A stretch of 5,120 nucleotides of DNA from contig DDIP01000088.1 in the NCBI GenBank assembly GCA_002338605.1, forward strand, positions 1 to 5,120, written 5' to 3'. The stretch's first letter is position 1. Every line of letters starts with the position of its first letter. This document shows, piece after piece, positions 1-5,120 of this stretch. Below the pieces are notes generated by a model. The model ran no database searches and was not told the DNA's origin. It saw only the letters and a list, made by a program, of their open reading frames with translations. The DNA comes from Proteobacteria bacterium UBA1847 (GTDB lineage: Bacteria; Pseudomonadota; Gammaproteobacteria; Steroidobacterales; Woeseiaceae). The position numbers and the translations under genes were made by a program.

Positions 1-800
1 TTGGAGCCGCACTCGGAGCCAGTGGTGCGGCATTGCAGGGCTTGCTGCGAAACCCGCTCGCCGAACCGGGCGTTCTTGGCGTAACCGCTACCGCCTCACT
101 GTCGGCCACCTTCGCGTTGTACTACGGATTCGCCGCGACTTCGCCGTTTTTGTTGCCGGTATACGCAATTGTCGGTGCCCTGCTGGCAACCGCATTGCTC
201 GCAGCAGCCGCCGTCCGTATCAAGTCTGTTGTAACGCTCATCCTCATCGGTGTTGGCCTGTCCAGTTTTTCGGCATCTCTCATGTCCCTGCTGCTGAATC
301 TGGCACCGAACCCATTTTCGCTGGCTGACATGATGAACTGGCTACTGGGCTCGGTCGCCAATCGAAGCTTCGTGGACCTGAAGGCGACCGTGCCTTTCAT
401 GGCAGTTGGAATCGCTATACTGTTTGTGTCACGGCGCGGATTGTCTGCACTGACACTCGGCGACGAAGCGGCCAGTGGCGTCGGACTGAATCTTCACCGG
501 CAGCGAATTGCCGTGGTGCTCGGTGCGGGACTCGCGACCGGCGCGGCTGTCGCGCTGGCCGGAGCCATTGGGTTCGTTGGCATTGTCGCCCCGCATATCG
601 TTCGACCCTTTGTGAATTACGACCCGGCCCGCAGCCTGCTGCCCAGCGCCCTGCTGGCCGGTCTGATCCTGGTGCTTGCGGATATCGCCGTCAGGCTGAT
701 GCCTACAAGCACAGAACTGAAACTCGGTGTTGTAGCGGCGCTGGTCGGTGCGCCGGCCTTTATCTGGATCGCAATGCAAAGACGAGTGACCTATGACTGA
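1..800 (+). CDS. FecCD/BtuC-type ABC importer permease (5' end outside window)
   Basis: Inner-membrane permease of a type II ABC importer, which moves an iron-siderophore, heme or cobalamin handed over by a periplasmic binding protein. The reading frame is open from base 3, so the true start is upstream. About 265 residues are visible of a family that usually has 320-350. The first visible residues read GAALGASGAALQG followed by LRNPLAEPGVLG, the conserved early family motif. Near the C-terminus come AIGFVGIVAPHIVR, an aspartate in a membrane segment (LADIAVR), and a closing VGAPAFIWI, all FecCD hallmarks. A LGDEAASGVGL stretch matches the cytoplasmic loop that contacts the ATPase. Most of the rest is hydrophobic helix. 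A TTG at 33 opens an apparent shorter frame, but it lies inside the conserved motif and is not the start. The gene overlaps the ATPase gene by 8 bp, so the two are probably co-translated. The family is certain; the substrate is not. Confidence 0.95.
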   Translation, partial: GAALGASGAALQGLLRNPLAEPGVLGVTATASLSATFALYYGFAATSPFLLPVYAIVGALLATALLAAAAVRIKSVVTLILIGVGLSSFSASLMSLLLNLAPNPFSLADMMNWLLGSVANRSFVDLKATVPFMAVGIAILFVSRRGLSALTLGDEAASGVGLNLHRQRIAVVLGAGLATGAAVALAGAIGFVGIVAPHIVRPFVNYDPARSLLPSALLAGLILVLADIAVRLMPTSTELKLGVVAALVGAPAFIWIAMQRRVTYD

Positions 801-1563
801 ACTCGTTGCGACAAACCTCTCGGTGACTGCGGGCAATGCGAAACTCCTGGACAACACGTCATTGACGCTGCGGCCAGGTGAACTGACTGCGGTGCTGGGA
901 CCGAACGGTGCCGGCAAGACGACCCTGTTGCGAGCGATGCTGGGCCTTGTCGATGTCTCCGGTGGCTCCACAATGATTGACGACCGTGAAATGGCTTCGC
1001 TCGCGCCCGACGAACGTGCCAGGAAAATCTCCTACCTTCCGCAACGGCGACCACTGGCCTGGCCAAACCGTGTTGTCGATATTGTCGCACTCGGACGTTT
1101 TGCTCACGGTGCTGCGCTTGGCCGTTTAAGCCGGACAGATGCAAAAGCCGTGGACTACGCGATTGACTCTTGCCAGCTACGCGAACTGGCGCATCGAAAT
1201 GCTGACAGTCTCTCCGGTGGTGAACTGGCACGCGTGCATTTCGCACGCGCACTCGCAGCCAGAACACCGCTGCTTATCGCGGACGAACCTGTCGCGGCGC
1301 TCGATCCTCGCCACCAGTTGCGCATTGCAGTGCTGATACGTGAATTTGTCGACGCCGGCGGTGGCGCACTGGTCGTTCTGCACGAAGTCGCTCTTGCCGC
1401 ACGATTTGCGGATCGCCTGGTGTGGATGAGCTGCGGAAAAATTATTGCCGATGGAAGCCCGCGCGATACGGTGAGCGCCGATCTGATGCAACAGGTATAC
1501 GGTGTCCGCGCCCACGTCGAGTTCGACGAGCATGGACCGGATATCCGTATCAAGGGAAGCTAG
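793..1563 (+). CDS. ABC importer ATP-binding protein, FecE/BtuD/HmuV type
   Basis: Cytoplasmic ATPase that powers the permease encoded just upstream. The 256 residues are the usual full length for this family. Motifs in order: Walker A GPNGAGKTT (36-44), Q-loop glutamine in YLPQ (Q84), signature LSGGE (140-144), Walker B LLIADE (160-165) with catalytic E165, D-loop AALDP (168-172), and switch histidine H197 in VLHE. All catalytic residues are present, so it should be active. PLAWPNRVVDIVALGR (87-102) after the Q-loop is typical of iron/cobalamin importers. The start ATGACTGA overlaps the permease stop; there is no strong Shine-Dalgarno sequence, which fits translational coupling. One small oddity is Val167 where relatives usually have Thr or Ser after Walker B. 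The stop TAG overlaps the stop of the convergent downstream gene. No receptor or binding-protein gene is visible, so the substrate stays open among siderophore, heme and vitamin B12. Confidence 0.95.
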   Translation: MTELVATNLSVTAGNAKLLDNTSLTLRPGELTAVLGPNGAGKTTLLRAMLGLVDVSGGSTMIDDREMASLAPDERARKISYLPQRRPLAWPNRVVDIVALGRFAHGAALGRLSRTDAKAVDYAIDSCQLRELAHRNADSLSGGELARVHFARALAARTPLLIADEPVAALDPRHQLRIAVLIREFVDAGGGALVVLHEVALAARFADRLVWMSCGKIIADGSPRDTVSADLMQQVYGVRAHVEFDEHGPDIRIKGS

Positions 1564-2072
1564 CCGGCGGACTTGATTCGCCGCTGCACCTCATTGAATA
1601 GATCGTCGCGAAGCCCTGCCAGTTTGAACAACTCGACGATTGTAAAAAACGGTGCAGCGAGGTTCGCCTGGATCGGATGCCGGACCAGCACGGGCATCGA
1701 TTTTTCGACTGCATGTCCGACGAACTGCGCCGCGTAGCCGCCGAAAAAACAACTTCCTGCAATAACCCAGCCGGCATTGCCCGGCAAGGACCCGAGTTCG
1801 ACTGCCAACAGCAGCAGCAGGAAAGCGCCAATACCGAACGCAATGGCGAACACCAGGTCGAGCGTCAGGTAGAACAGCAGAAACCCCAGCAGCAGCAGAT
1901 GCGCCGCGAGGATACGAATACCCCCGAATTCGAAGCCCACCCAGGTGAGCGGTATCAAGACGCCCAGCATGATCATCGGAATACCGATCAGGTGAACGAA
2001 GATATTCAATGGATGCTGATGCGCTGCCGCGTACCCGGTCAGCATCTCCATTAACTTGCCGTCGGTATTCAT
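1560..2072 (-). CDS. Mpo1-like (DUF962/YGL010w family) membrane protein
   Basis: A 170-residue integral membrane protein of the family named after yeast Mpo1, an Fe(II)-dependent dioxygenase that removes one carbon from 2-hydroxy fatty acids. Sequence support: the N-terminal histidine motif AAAHQHPLNIFVHLIGIP (His18, His20, His27, then G30 and P32) and the second family block QFVGHAVEKSMPVL (116-129, with His120 and Glu123). These histidines are the probable metal ligands, and all look intact. Hydrophobic segments lie at about 24-43, 53-71, 73-92 and 101-118, giving four spans. The start is supported by AAGG six bases upstream of the ATG; M8 is a less likely alternative. The gene is divergent from the NnrU-family gene and convergent, with 4-bp overlap, with the ABC ATPase gene. 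Family placement is firm. Fatty-acid alpha-oxidation in this bacterium is inferred from the yeast enzyme only. Confidence 0.88.
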   Translation of the reverse strand: MNTDGKLMEMLTGYAAAHQHPLNIFVHLIGIPMIMLGVLIPLTWVGFEFGGIRILAAHLLLLGFLLFYLTLDLVFAIAFGIGAFLLLLLAVELGSLPGNAGWVIAGSCFFGGYAAQFVGHAVEKSMPVLVRHPIQANLAAPFFTIVELFKLAGLRDDLFNEVQRRIKSAG

Positions 2073-2080
2073 GATCTGCC

Positions 2081-2109
2081 TTGCCGTTGGTTGACAACGA
2101 ATCTATCAT
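2081..2109 (+). promoter_or_regulatory. Predicted sigma70-type promoter of the NnrU-family gene
   Basis: A -35 box TTGCCG (2081-2086, 4 of 6 consensus bases) and a -10 box TATCAT (2104-2109, 5 of 6) are separated by exactly 17 bp. Transcription would start near 2116, about 40 bases before the preferred start codon. The complement of 2105-2110 reads TATGAT, a good -10 box for the divergent Mpo1-like gene, although no matching -35 box is seen on that strand. A TTGACA at 2091-2096 lies only 7 bp from this -10 and does not pair with it. Confidence 0.5.
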
Positions 2110-2142
2110 ACTTCCAGGCAAGCCTGCCCCGCCCACCTGACC

Positions 2143-2146
2143 AGGA
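2143..2146 (+). promoter_or_regulatory. Ribosome binding site that decides the NnrU-family start
   Basis: AGGA ends 8 bases before the ATG at 2155 and overlaps the earlier in-frame ATG at 2146. It can serve the second ATG but sits too close to serve the first, so 2155 is preferred. Confidence 0.55.
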
Positions 2147-2154
2147 TGACGCAA

Positions 2155-2724
2155 ATGCCCTTTTTGATTGCCGGTGTACTCTTTTGGTCATTCACGCATT
2201 TTTTACCTTCAGTATTGCCCGGGCTTCGGGCCCGGCTTATCGAGCGGTTTGGCGCCGGCCCATACAAGGGGTTGTTCTCGCTCGACATCGTAATCGCCCT
2301 GACACTGATTATTGTTGGCTGGCGATCAGCCGAGGTTGTGCCCTTTTATGCTCCGCCGCTAACCGCCGGGCCGTGGGTCCTCGTCCTGATGCTGATCAGC
2401 ATTATCCTGTTCGTCGGCTCGCGCATGCCAACGAACATCAAGCGCCGGATTCGGCACCCTCAATTGACTGCAGTCATTGCCTGGAGCCTCGCGCACCTGT
2501 TGAGCAATGGAGACACTCGCTCGGTAGTGTTGTTTGGCGGCCTCGGACTCTGGGCCATTCTCGAAATTCTGATGATCAATCGGCGTGATGGCGCGTGGGT
2601 AAGACCGCAGGCTGTGCCACTGAATCGGGACCTGCTCACTCTGCTGCTCGGCGGCGTCATGTTTGCGGCCCTCGTATACTTTCACGGTGACCTGTTCGGT
2701 CCGTCCCTGCTCGGCTCCTTTTGA
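2155..2724 (+). CDS. NnrU family membrane protein
   Basis: A 189-residue multi-spanning inner-membrane protein of the NnrU family. The family is named from a nitric-oxide/nitrite reductase regulon in alphaproteobacteria and is related to the plant heme enzyme 15-cis-zeta-carotene isomerase (Z-ISO); its bacterial role is unsettled. Sequence support, numbered from 2155: an N-terminal span with His15 (WSFTHFLP), then the family block starting RHPQL (100-104) and continuing WSLAHLLSNGD (110-120) and LFGGLGLWA (126-134). His15, His101 and His114 are candidate heme or metal ligands. Hydrophobic spans are at about 3-20, 43-57, 73-88, 103-117, 121-140 and 160-177. An in-frame ATG at 2146 would add three residues, but the Shine-Dalgarno position favours 2155. 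It stands alone, and no denitrification gene is in the window, so a nitrogen-oxide role has no local support. Confidence 0.88.
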   Translation: MPFLIAGVLFWSFTHFLPSVLPGLRARLIERFGAGPYKGLFSLDIVIALTLIIVGWRSAEVVPFYAPPLTAGPWVLVLMLISIILFVGSRMPTNIKRRIRHPQLTAVIAWSLAHLLSNGDTRSVVLFGGLGLWAILEILMINRRDGAWVRPQAVPLNRDLLTLLLGGVMFAALVYFHGDLFGPSLLGSF

Positions 2725-2748
2725 CACCGCTCACAACTGGCGAGCAGG
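2706..2748. repeat. 8-bp inverted repeat across the NnrU-family stop codon
   Basis: CCTGCTCG (2706-2713) and CGAGCAGG (2741-2748) are perfect reverse complements around a 27-base loop that contains the stop codon. RNA could fold here, but no T-run follows the right arm, so it is not a canonical intrinsic terminator. It may be chance. Confidence 0.3.
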
Positions 2749-2789
2749 CTGACGTACCGGGCTGAATCGCAAGGCCATTCCCACATTGA

Positions 2790-2828
2790 TGCTATATATA
2801 CAAGCTGCAGTGGATGACGTGCTATAAA
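2790..2828 (+). promoter_or_regulatory. Two extended -10 elements upstream of the small membrane protein gene
   Basis: The 152-bp gap 2725-2876 holds no gene. It contains TGCTATATA (2790-2798) and TGCTATAAA (2820-2828), both TGn-plus-TATA extended -10 elements 30 bp apart. The second matches TATAAT in 5 of 6 bases and would start transcription near 2835, about 42 bases before the ATG. Neither has a good -35 box at 17 bp, which extended -10 promoters can do without. A GAGG at 2865-2868 is a good Shine-Dalgarno sequence 8 bases from the start codon at 2877. Confidence 0.45.
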
Positions 2829-2876
2829 TGTGTCTAGAATTACAGCGATGTCCAGTTTCACCACGAGGCTCAGAAC

Positions 2877-3287
2877 ATGTACGAGTTATTGCTTGGATCA
2901 CTGCTCGTCCTGACTATCGCCTGGTTGGTCTTAAGGCTTCGCCGCAACAAGGCTGAAGTCGAGGCGGAGAAAAAACCCAAAGCGCAGGTTCGCGGGGCAT
3001 ACCACGCCGTCGCGATCAAATACTCTGAAAACGCTTGCGATGCTGCGAAAGCCATGACCGGTCGGCGCTTCCTGTCGACAGCGGCGCCGCGGTTGCCTTT
3101 GCCCGAGTGCGATTACATCGATTGTCGCTGTCAGTTCGCACATTATCCCGATCGGCGGACCGGCCGCGACCGTCGAAGTCCTTTTGCGCCGGCCAATCCT
3201 TCCGGTGCCACCGGATCATTCAAGCGTGAACGGCGTAGCAGGACTGACCGGCGAAAACCGGACGGCGAAGAGGACTTGTTTCAGTAG
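2877..3287 (+). CDS. Small single-span membrane protein with Cys/His cluster and duplicated DRR motif, function unknown
   Basis: I do not recognise a named family, though the central block resembles conserved hypothetical proteins of gammaproteobacteria. The 136 residues start with one hydrophobic span (about 4-19) followed by LRLRR, so the rest should face the cytoplasm by the positive-inside rule. A charged linker (20-39, KAEVEAEKKPK) leads to a compact block at 43-103. This contains Cys54 and then C-x4-C-x-C-x3-H (C78, C83, C85, H89), which could bind a metal or an iron-sulfur cluster. The C-terminus is basic and probably disordered, with two related 11-residue motifs: DRRTGRDRRSP (92-102) and ERRSRTDRRKP (118-128). 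GAGG 8 bases upstream supports the start. The stop overlaps that of the convergent lipoprotein gene. It appears to be a single-gene unit with its own promoter. A real gene is very likely; its function is unknown. Confidence 0.82.
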   Translation: MYELLLGSLLVLTIAWLVLRLRRNKAEVEAEKKPKAQVRGAYHAVAIKYSENACDAAKAMTGRRFLSTAAPRLPLPECDYIDCRCQFAHYPDRRTGRDRRSPFAPANPSGATGSFKRERRSRTDRRKPDGEEDLFQ

Positions 3288-3913
3288 CCCATATCGGCAA
3301 CAACGAGCTGGAAGTTGTCGAGCTCGGCCTGTGCTTCTGCACGAACCTGGTACAGCTCCTCGATCTCAGCTTCAAGCTCACCGGTTCGTTCCGCGAGATC
3401 CTTTAGGTCTGCCAACAGGAAAATGCGTCGTTCCTGGGTTGTGTCCGTCGCAACAATCTCGGCACCATGAGCGATGATCTGATCCTCAATTCGGTCGAGC
3501 TCATACTTTTTCGAGTTGATCGAGGAATTGGCGTGACTGACAGCGGATCGTAGTGAGTACAAATGGTGGCCAGTATTGTAGGCATCGAGGAAGGCGCCCT
3601 CCTGCTGTGCATTGCAAACCCCGTAGTATCTGCCACCGTTGACGCCCACATTGAAACCACGACCCGGTTGACAGTACTCGTTCAGACCCTGGGCGCGGCC
3701 GGCCTGGTAATTGCTAAAGTCTGCCGTGACACCGTGCTTGGCACAGGCTTTTCGGTGCTTGCTGAAATGATCGCTGGTGTAGCCGCGAGAGCCGTCTTCA
3801 TAGCCGATCGCCGTCCAATCTGTGGCAAGACACTCCTCGCTGCTCATGCCTGCGCAACCGCCAAGTGCTGCGGCGACTACGATCATTCCGAGTAGATTCA
3901 GTCTGTTGTTCAT
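3281..3913 (-). CDS. DUF2799 family lipoprotein with C-terminal coiled coil
   Basis: A 210-residue envelope lipoprotein of unknown function. The signal peptide has an N-region MNNR, a hydrophobic stretch LLGMIVVAAA and lipobox LGGC (17-20), so Cys20 should be lipidated. The next residue is Ala, not Asp, which by the E. coli sorting rule suggests the outer membrane. The DUF2799 core follows: TDWTAIGYEDGSRGY (31-45), ACAKHGV (56-62), YQAGRAQGLNEYC (69-81), YYGVC (96-100) and FLDAYNTG (108-115). Cys28, Cys57, Cys81 and Cys100 could form two disulfides in the periplasm. Residues 120-205 look like a long coiled coil: Leu173, Thr177, Leu180, Ile184, Leu187, Arg191, Ala194, Leu198 and Phe201 keep a strict 3-4 spacing. 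The frame is open upstream to an ATG at 4012, but that would bury the signal peptide behind 33 residues; GGAG five bases before 3913 supports the shorter form. Confidence 0.88.
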   Translation of the reverse strand: MNNRLNLLGMIVVAAALGGCAGMSSEECLATDWTAIGYEDGSRGYTSDHFSKHRKACAKHGVTADFSNYQAGRAQGLNEYCQPGRGFNVGVNGGRYYGVCNAQQEGAFLDAYNTGHHLYSLRSAVSHANSSINSKKYELDRIEDQIIAHGAEIVATDTTQERRIFLLADLKDLAERTGELEAEIEELYQVRAEAQAELDNFQLVVADMGY

Positions 3914-3918
3914 GCGGT

Positions 3919-3922
3919 CTCC
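3919..3922 (-). promoter_or_regulatory. Ribosome binding site that decides the lipoprotein start
   Basis: On the minus strand GGAG lies five bases before the ATG at 3913. With the signal peptide and lipobox that follow directly, it fixes this start over the upstream ATG at 4012. Confidence 0.6.
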
Positions 3923-4008
3923 GGTCCCGTCTGTTCGTGAATATGCTCCCATAGATACACGGCATCGGCTGAACCGGAGCTTAAAAATTTGATGCAGGCC
4001 CATACTGT

Positions 4009-4035
4009 TCACAGCCCAATGTGACTTGCGTCACA
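4009..4035. promoter_or_regulatory. CRP/Vfr-type operator with a third phased half-site
   Basis: TGTGAC-TTGC-GTCACA (4020-4035) is a perfect palindrome that matches both half-sites of the CRP consensus TGTGA-N6-TCACA. A further TCACA at 4009-4013 lies exactly 11 bp before the left half-site, so three half-sites follow each other with the period of one DNA turn. The site lies in the divergent gap 3914-4096. Its centre, between 4027 and 4028, is 41.5 bp upstream of the start predicted from the TACGCT box at 4057-4062, the geometry of a class II activator site for the NERD-like gene. That a CRP-family protein binds here is inferred from the match alone. Confidence 0.65.
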
Positions 4036-4056
4036 GAGTCGTCGGTGAAGCGAGGC

Positions 4057-4062
4057 TACGCT
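4057..4062 (+). promoter_or_regulatory. Predicted weak -10 box of the NERD-like gene
   Basis: TACGCT keeps T at -12, A at -11 and T at -7 of TATAAT. It matches only three of six bases, as expected for a promoter that needs an activator. Transcription would start near 4069, giving a leader of about 28 bases with GGAG at 4086-4089, seven bases before the ATG. No separate -35 box is seen; the CRP-type site occupies that position. Confidence 0.35.
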
Positions 4063-4096
4063 CAGAATGCAGCCTTAAAAAACGCGGAGTCGGGAA

Positions 4097-4966
4097 ATGG
4101 ATCTTGAAGCAATCAGCGGTGCGGCGACCGTCGCGTTGGCGAGCACTATCGTCTTCCTGCTGATCGCCAAGACCTGGAGCGCTGTCAGCCGCACGATGAG
4201 CTCCACTCCCAGCTTTTCAGATCGTATTATGCATGAGGCCGCGCAACGATTCCGAGACGAGCTCGAGCGGCTCTCCCAATCGAAAGCGATCTATCTCAGC
4301 GGCGCGCTGGTATTCGCGGTGTTGTTCGTTGCCGCCTATATTTTGCAGGCACAACACCTGTTTGCGGGCTATCCCTCCTGGCAATTGTATGGACAACTTG
4401 GCTTTCTCGCAGTCGTTGGGGTATACGCGGCCTTCCGACTGATCAAAACTGCAGTGGCTCAGTACGAGGTCAAATTCCTGCGAGACGCCAACGTCGCGAT
4501 CGGGCACCAGTTGCAGCAACTGTCGGCAAGCGGTACGCGTGTCTTTCATGACGTGGCAACATCGGCTGGTGTTGTCGATCATGTGATCATCAGCCAGAAA
4601 GGACTGTACGCTGTCAATGTCGTTGCCCGCCGCTCTGCCAGACCGACCCATGTACGCTTGCGGGAAAACCACATCGAGTTCGCCAATGGCAAGGCCGATA
4701 TCCCGATCGTTGACCTGGCCGCCAAGACAGCGCGACTGCAAAAGGAATTCAGGCAACTGCTCGGACACAAAGTGCGCCTTCGCTCCGTCATCGCAGTCCC
4801 GGGATGGGAAATTGGCGAGCAATCCAATGACCAGCACCTGATGGTTAACGAACGAACCATCGCGATGCTCAGCGGCTGGAATGACAACAGCGACTACCTG
4901 ATGAACGAAGATGTCGAACTGCTGCAGCAGGAATTGATGACACGCTGTGGGCGGGCGAATACCTAA
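4097..4966 (+). CDS. Membrane protein with degenerate NERD-like domain
   Basis: A 289-residue protein with hydrophobic spans at about 9-24, 66-83 and 98-116, then a soluble domain from about 125 onward. That domain resembles NERD (nuclease-related domain): a helix with VAIGHQLQQL (133-142), then TRVFHDVATSAGVVDHVIIS (147-166), then GLYAVNV (169-175) and a C-terminal strand-helix part including LRSVIAVPGWEIG. NERD proteins share the restriction-endonuclease-like fold, with an acidic residue before the core strand and an E-x-K in it. Here Asp161 is present, but the E-x-K position reads N174-V-V, and the N-terminal helix has Gly-His where Gly-Glu is usual. Nuclease activity is therefore doubtful; a binding or structural role is more likely. 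The start has GGAG seven bases upstream. The gene stands alone behind a CRP-type operator. The NERD assignment is from motif recognition and is moderately sure. Confidence 0.8.
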   Translation: MDLEAISGAATVALASTIVFLLIAKTWSAVSRTMSSTPSFSDRIMHEAAQRFRDELERLSQSKAIYLSGALVFAVLFVAAYILQAQHLFAGYPSWQLYGQLGFLAVVGVYAAFRLIKTAVAQYEVKFLRDANVAIGHQLQQLSASGTRVFHDVATSAGVVDHVIISQKGLYAVNVVARRSARPTHVRLRENHIEFANGKADIPIVDLAAKTARLQKEFRQLLGHKVRLRSVIAVPGWEIGEQSNDQHLMVNERTIAMLSGWNDNSDYLMNEDVELLQQELMTRCGRANT

Positions 4967-5008
4967 CTGTTGCGTTACTCACAACGCTCTATACATCAGC
5001 ACTCTTAT

Positions 5009-5120
5009 TCAGCCGATTTTCGCCGCCGCCTGTAACAACTGCTGCTTCGCTTCGTCAAACTGACCCGCCGCCCTCTTCAAATAGGTCTCGGCTTCTTCAT
5101 CGTAGCCGTCGGCAGAAGCC
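5009..5120 (-). CDS. C-terminal end of an unidentified helical protein (5' end outside window)
   Basis: An open minus-strand frame enters from the window edge (first full codon at 5119) and ends with TGA at 5009-5011, giving 36 residues that finish in KIG. The sequence is rich in Ala, Glu, Lys and Gln with YDEEAETYLKRAAGQF and DEAKQQLLQAAA segments, and reads as amphipathic helix, perhaps a TPR-like or coiled-coil tail. That is too little to name a family. It is convergent with the NERD-like gene; the 42-bp gap between them has only a 5-bp stem (GCGTT/AACGC) and no clear terminator. Coding is supported by the open frame and the amphipathic composition, not by homology. Confidence 0.55.
   Translation of the reverse strand, partial: ASADGYDEEAETYLKRAAGQFDEAKQQLLQAAAKIG

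Noticed and set aside
1538..1547. Perfect 10-bp palindrome CGGATATCCG
   Set aside because: It lies inside the last codons of the ABC ATPase gene, has no partner site, and is explained by coding sequence and chance.
1809..1898. Short CAG triplet runs (1809-1820 and 1887-1898)
   Set aside because: They are CTG leucine codons on the minus strand, in the membrane spans of the Mpo1-like protein, and not a meaningful microsatellite.
2091..2588. 165-residue plus-strand open frame over the NnrU-family gene
   Set aside because: It overlaps a gene with clear family motifs in another frame, its translation has no recognisable motif or hydrophobic pattern, and its start lies inside the promoter region.
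3914..4012. 33-residue N-terminal extension of the DUF2799 lipoprotein from the ATG at 4012
   Set aside because: It would place the signal peptide and lipobox internally. The ATG at 3913 has a GGAG ribosome site and begins a textbook lipoprotein signal.
4217..4837. 206-residue minus-strand open frame opposite the NERD-like gene
   Set aside because: It is the antisense of a gene with membrane spans and domain motifs. Its translation has no domain I recognise, and it has no independent promoter or conserved features.
4972..4988. Small stem GCGTT/AACGC after the NERD-like gene as a terminator
   Set aside because: The stem is only 5 bp and no T-run follows on either strand, so it does not meet the standard of an intrinsic terminator.
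1..5120. A new defence or mobile system centred on the NERD-like gene
   Set aside because: The neighbours are ordinary envelope genes. No integrase, transposase, helicase, toxin-antitoxin pair or repeat array is present, and the NERD-like active site looks degenerate.

Overview
The window looks like ordinary chromosomal DNA from a moderately GC-rich Gram-negative bacterium, most likely a gammaproteobacterium. Three things point that way: a DUF2799-type lipoprotein with a clean lipobox, an NnrU-family membrane protein, and a perfect CRP-type operator (TGTGA-N6-TCACA). This is inferred from gene families and signals, not from a marker gene. I see no mobile element, CRISPR array, tRNA or rRNA, and almost every base is in a gene or a short intergenic gap.

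Layout. Bases 1-1563 (+) hold the end of an ABC importer operon: the C-terminal four fifths of a FecCD/BtuC-type permease, overlapping by 8 bp the complete gene for its ATPase. This pair takes up an iron-siderophore, heme or cobalamin compound; the substrate cannot be told from these two subunits. The ATPase gene runs tail to tail, with a 4-bp stop-codon overlap, into a minus-strand gene for an Mpo1-like (DUF962) membrane protein (1560-2072). That gene is divergent from an NnrU-family membrane protein gene (2155-2724, +), and both directions appear to use the same -10 region.

After a 152-bp gap with two TGCTATA-type extended -10 elements comes a small single-span membrane protein gene (2877-3287, +). 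Its protein has a Cys/His cluster and a duplicated DRR motif. It ends tail to tail, with a 7-bp overlap, against a minus-strand DUF2799 lipoprotein gene with a long coiled-coil tail (3281-3913). The 183-bp divergent gap that follows holds the CRP-type operator, placed where a class II activator would act on the next gene (4097-4966, +). That gene encodes a membrane protein with a NERD-like domain whose nuclease residues look lost. The window closes with the last 36 codons of an unidentified minus-strand gene.

The genes do not form one pathway. Apart from the ABC pair they are single-gene units, and four of the six complete genes encode envelope proteins of poorly known function. I found no convincing new multi-gene system. 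The most interesting items are the CRP-type operator with its third phased half-site, the degenerate NERD membrane protein, and the small Cys/His-DRR membrane protein.
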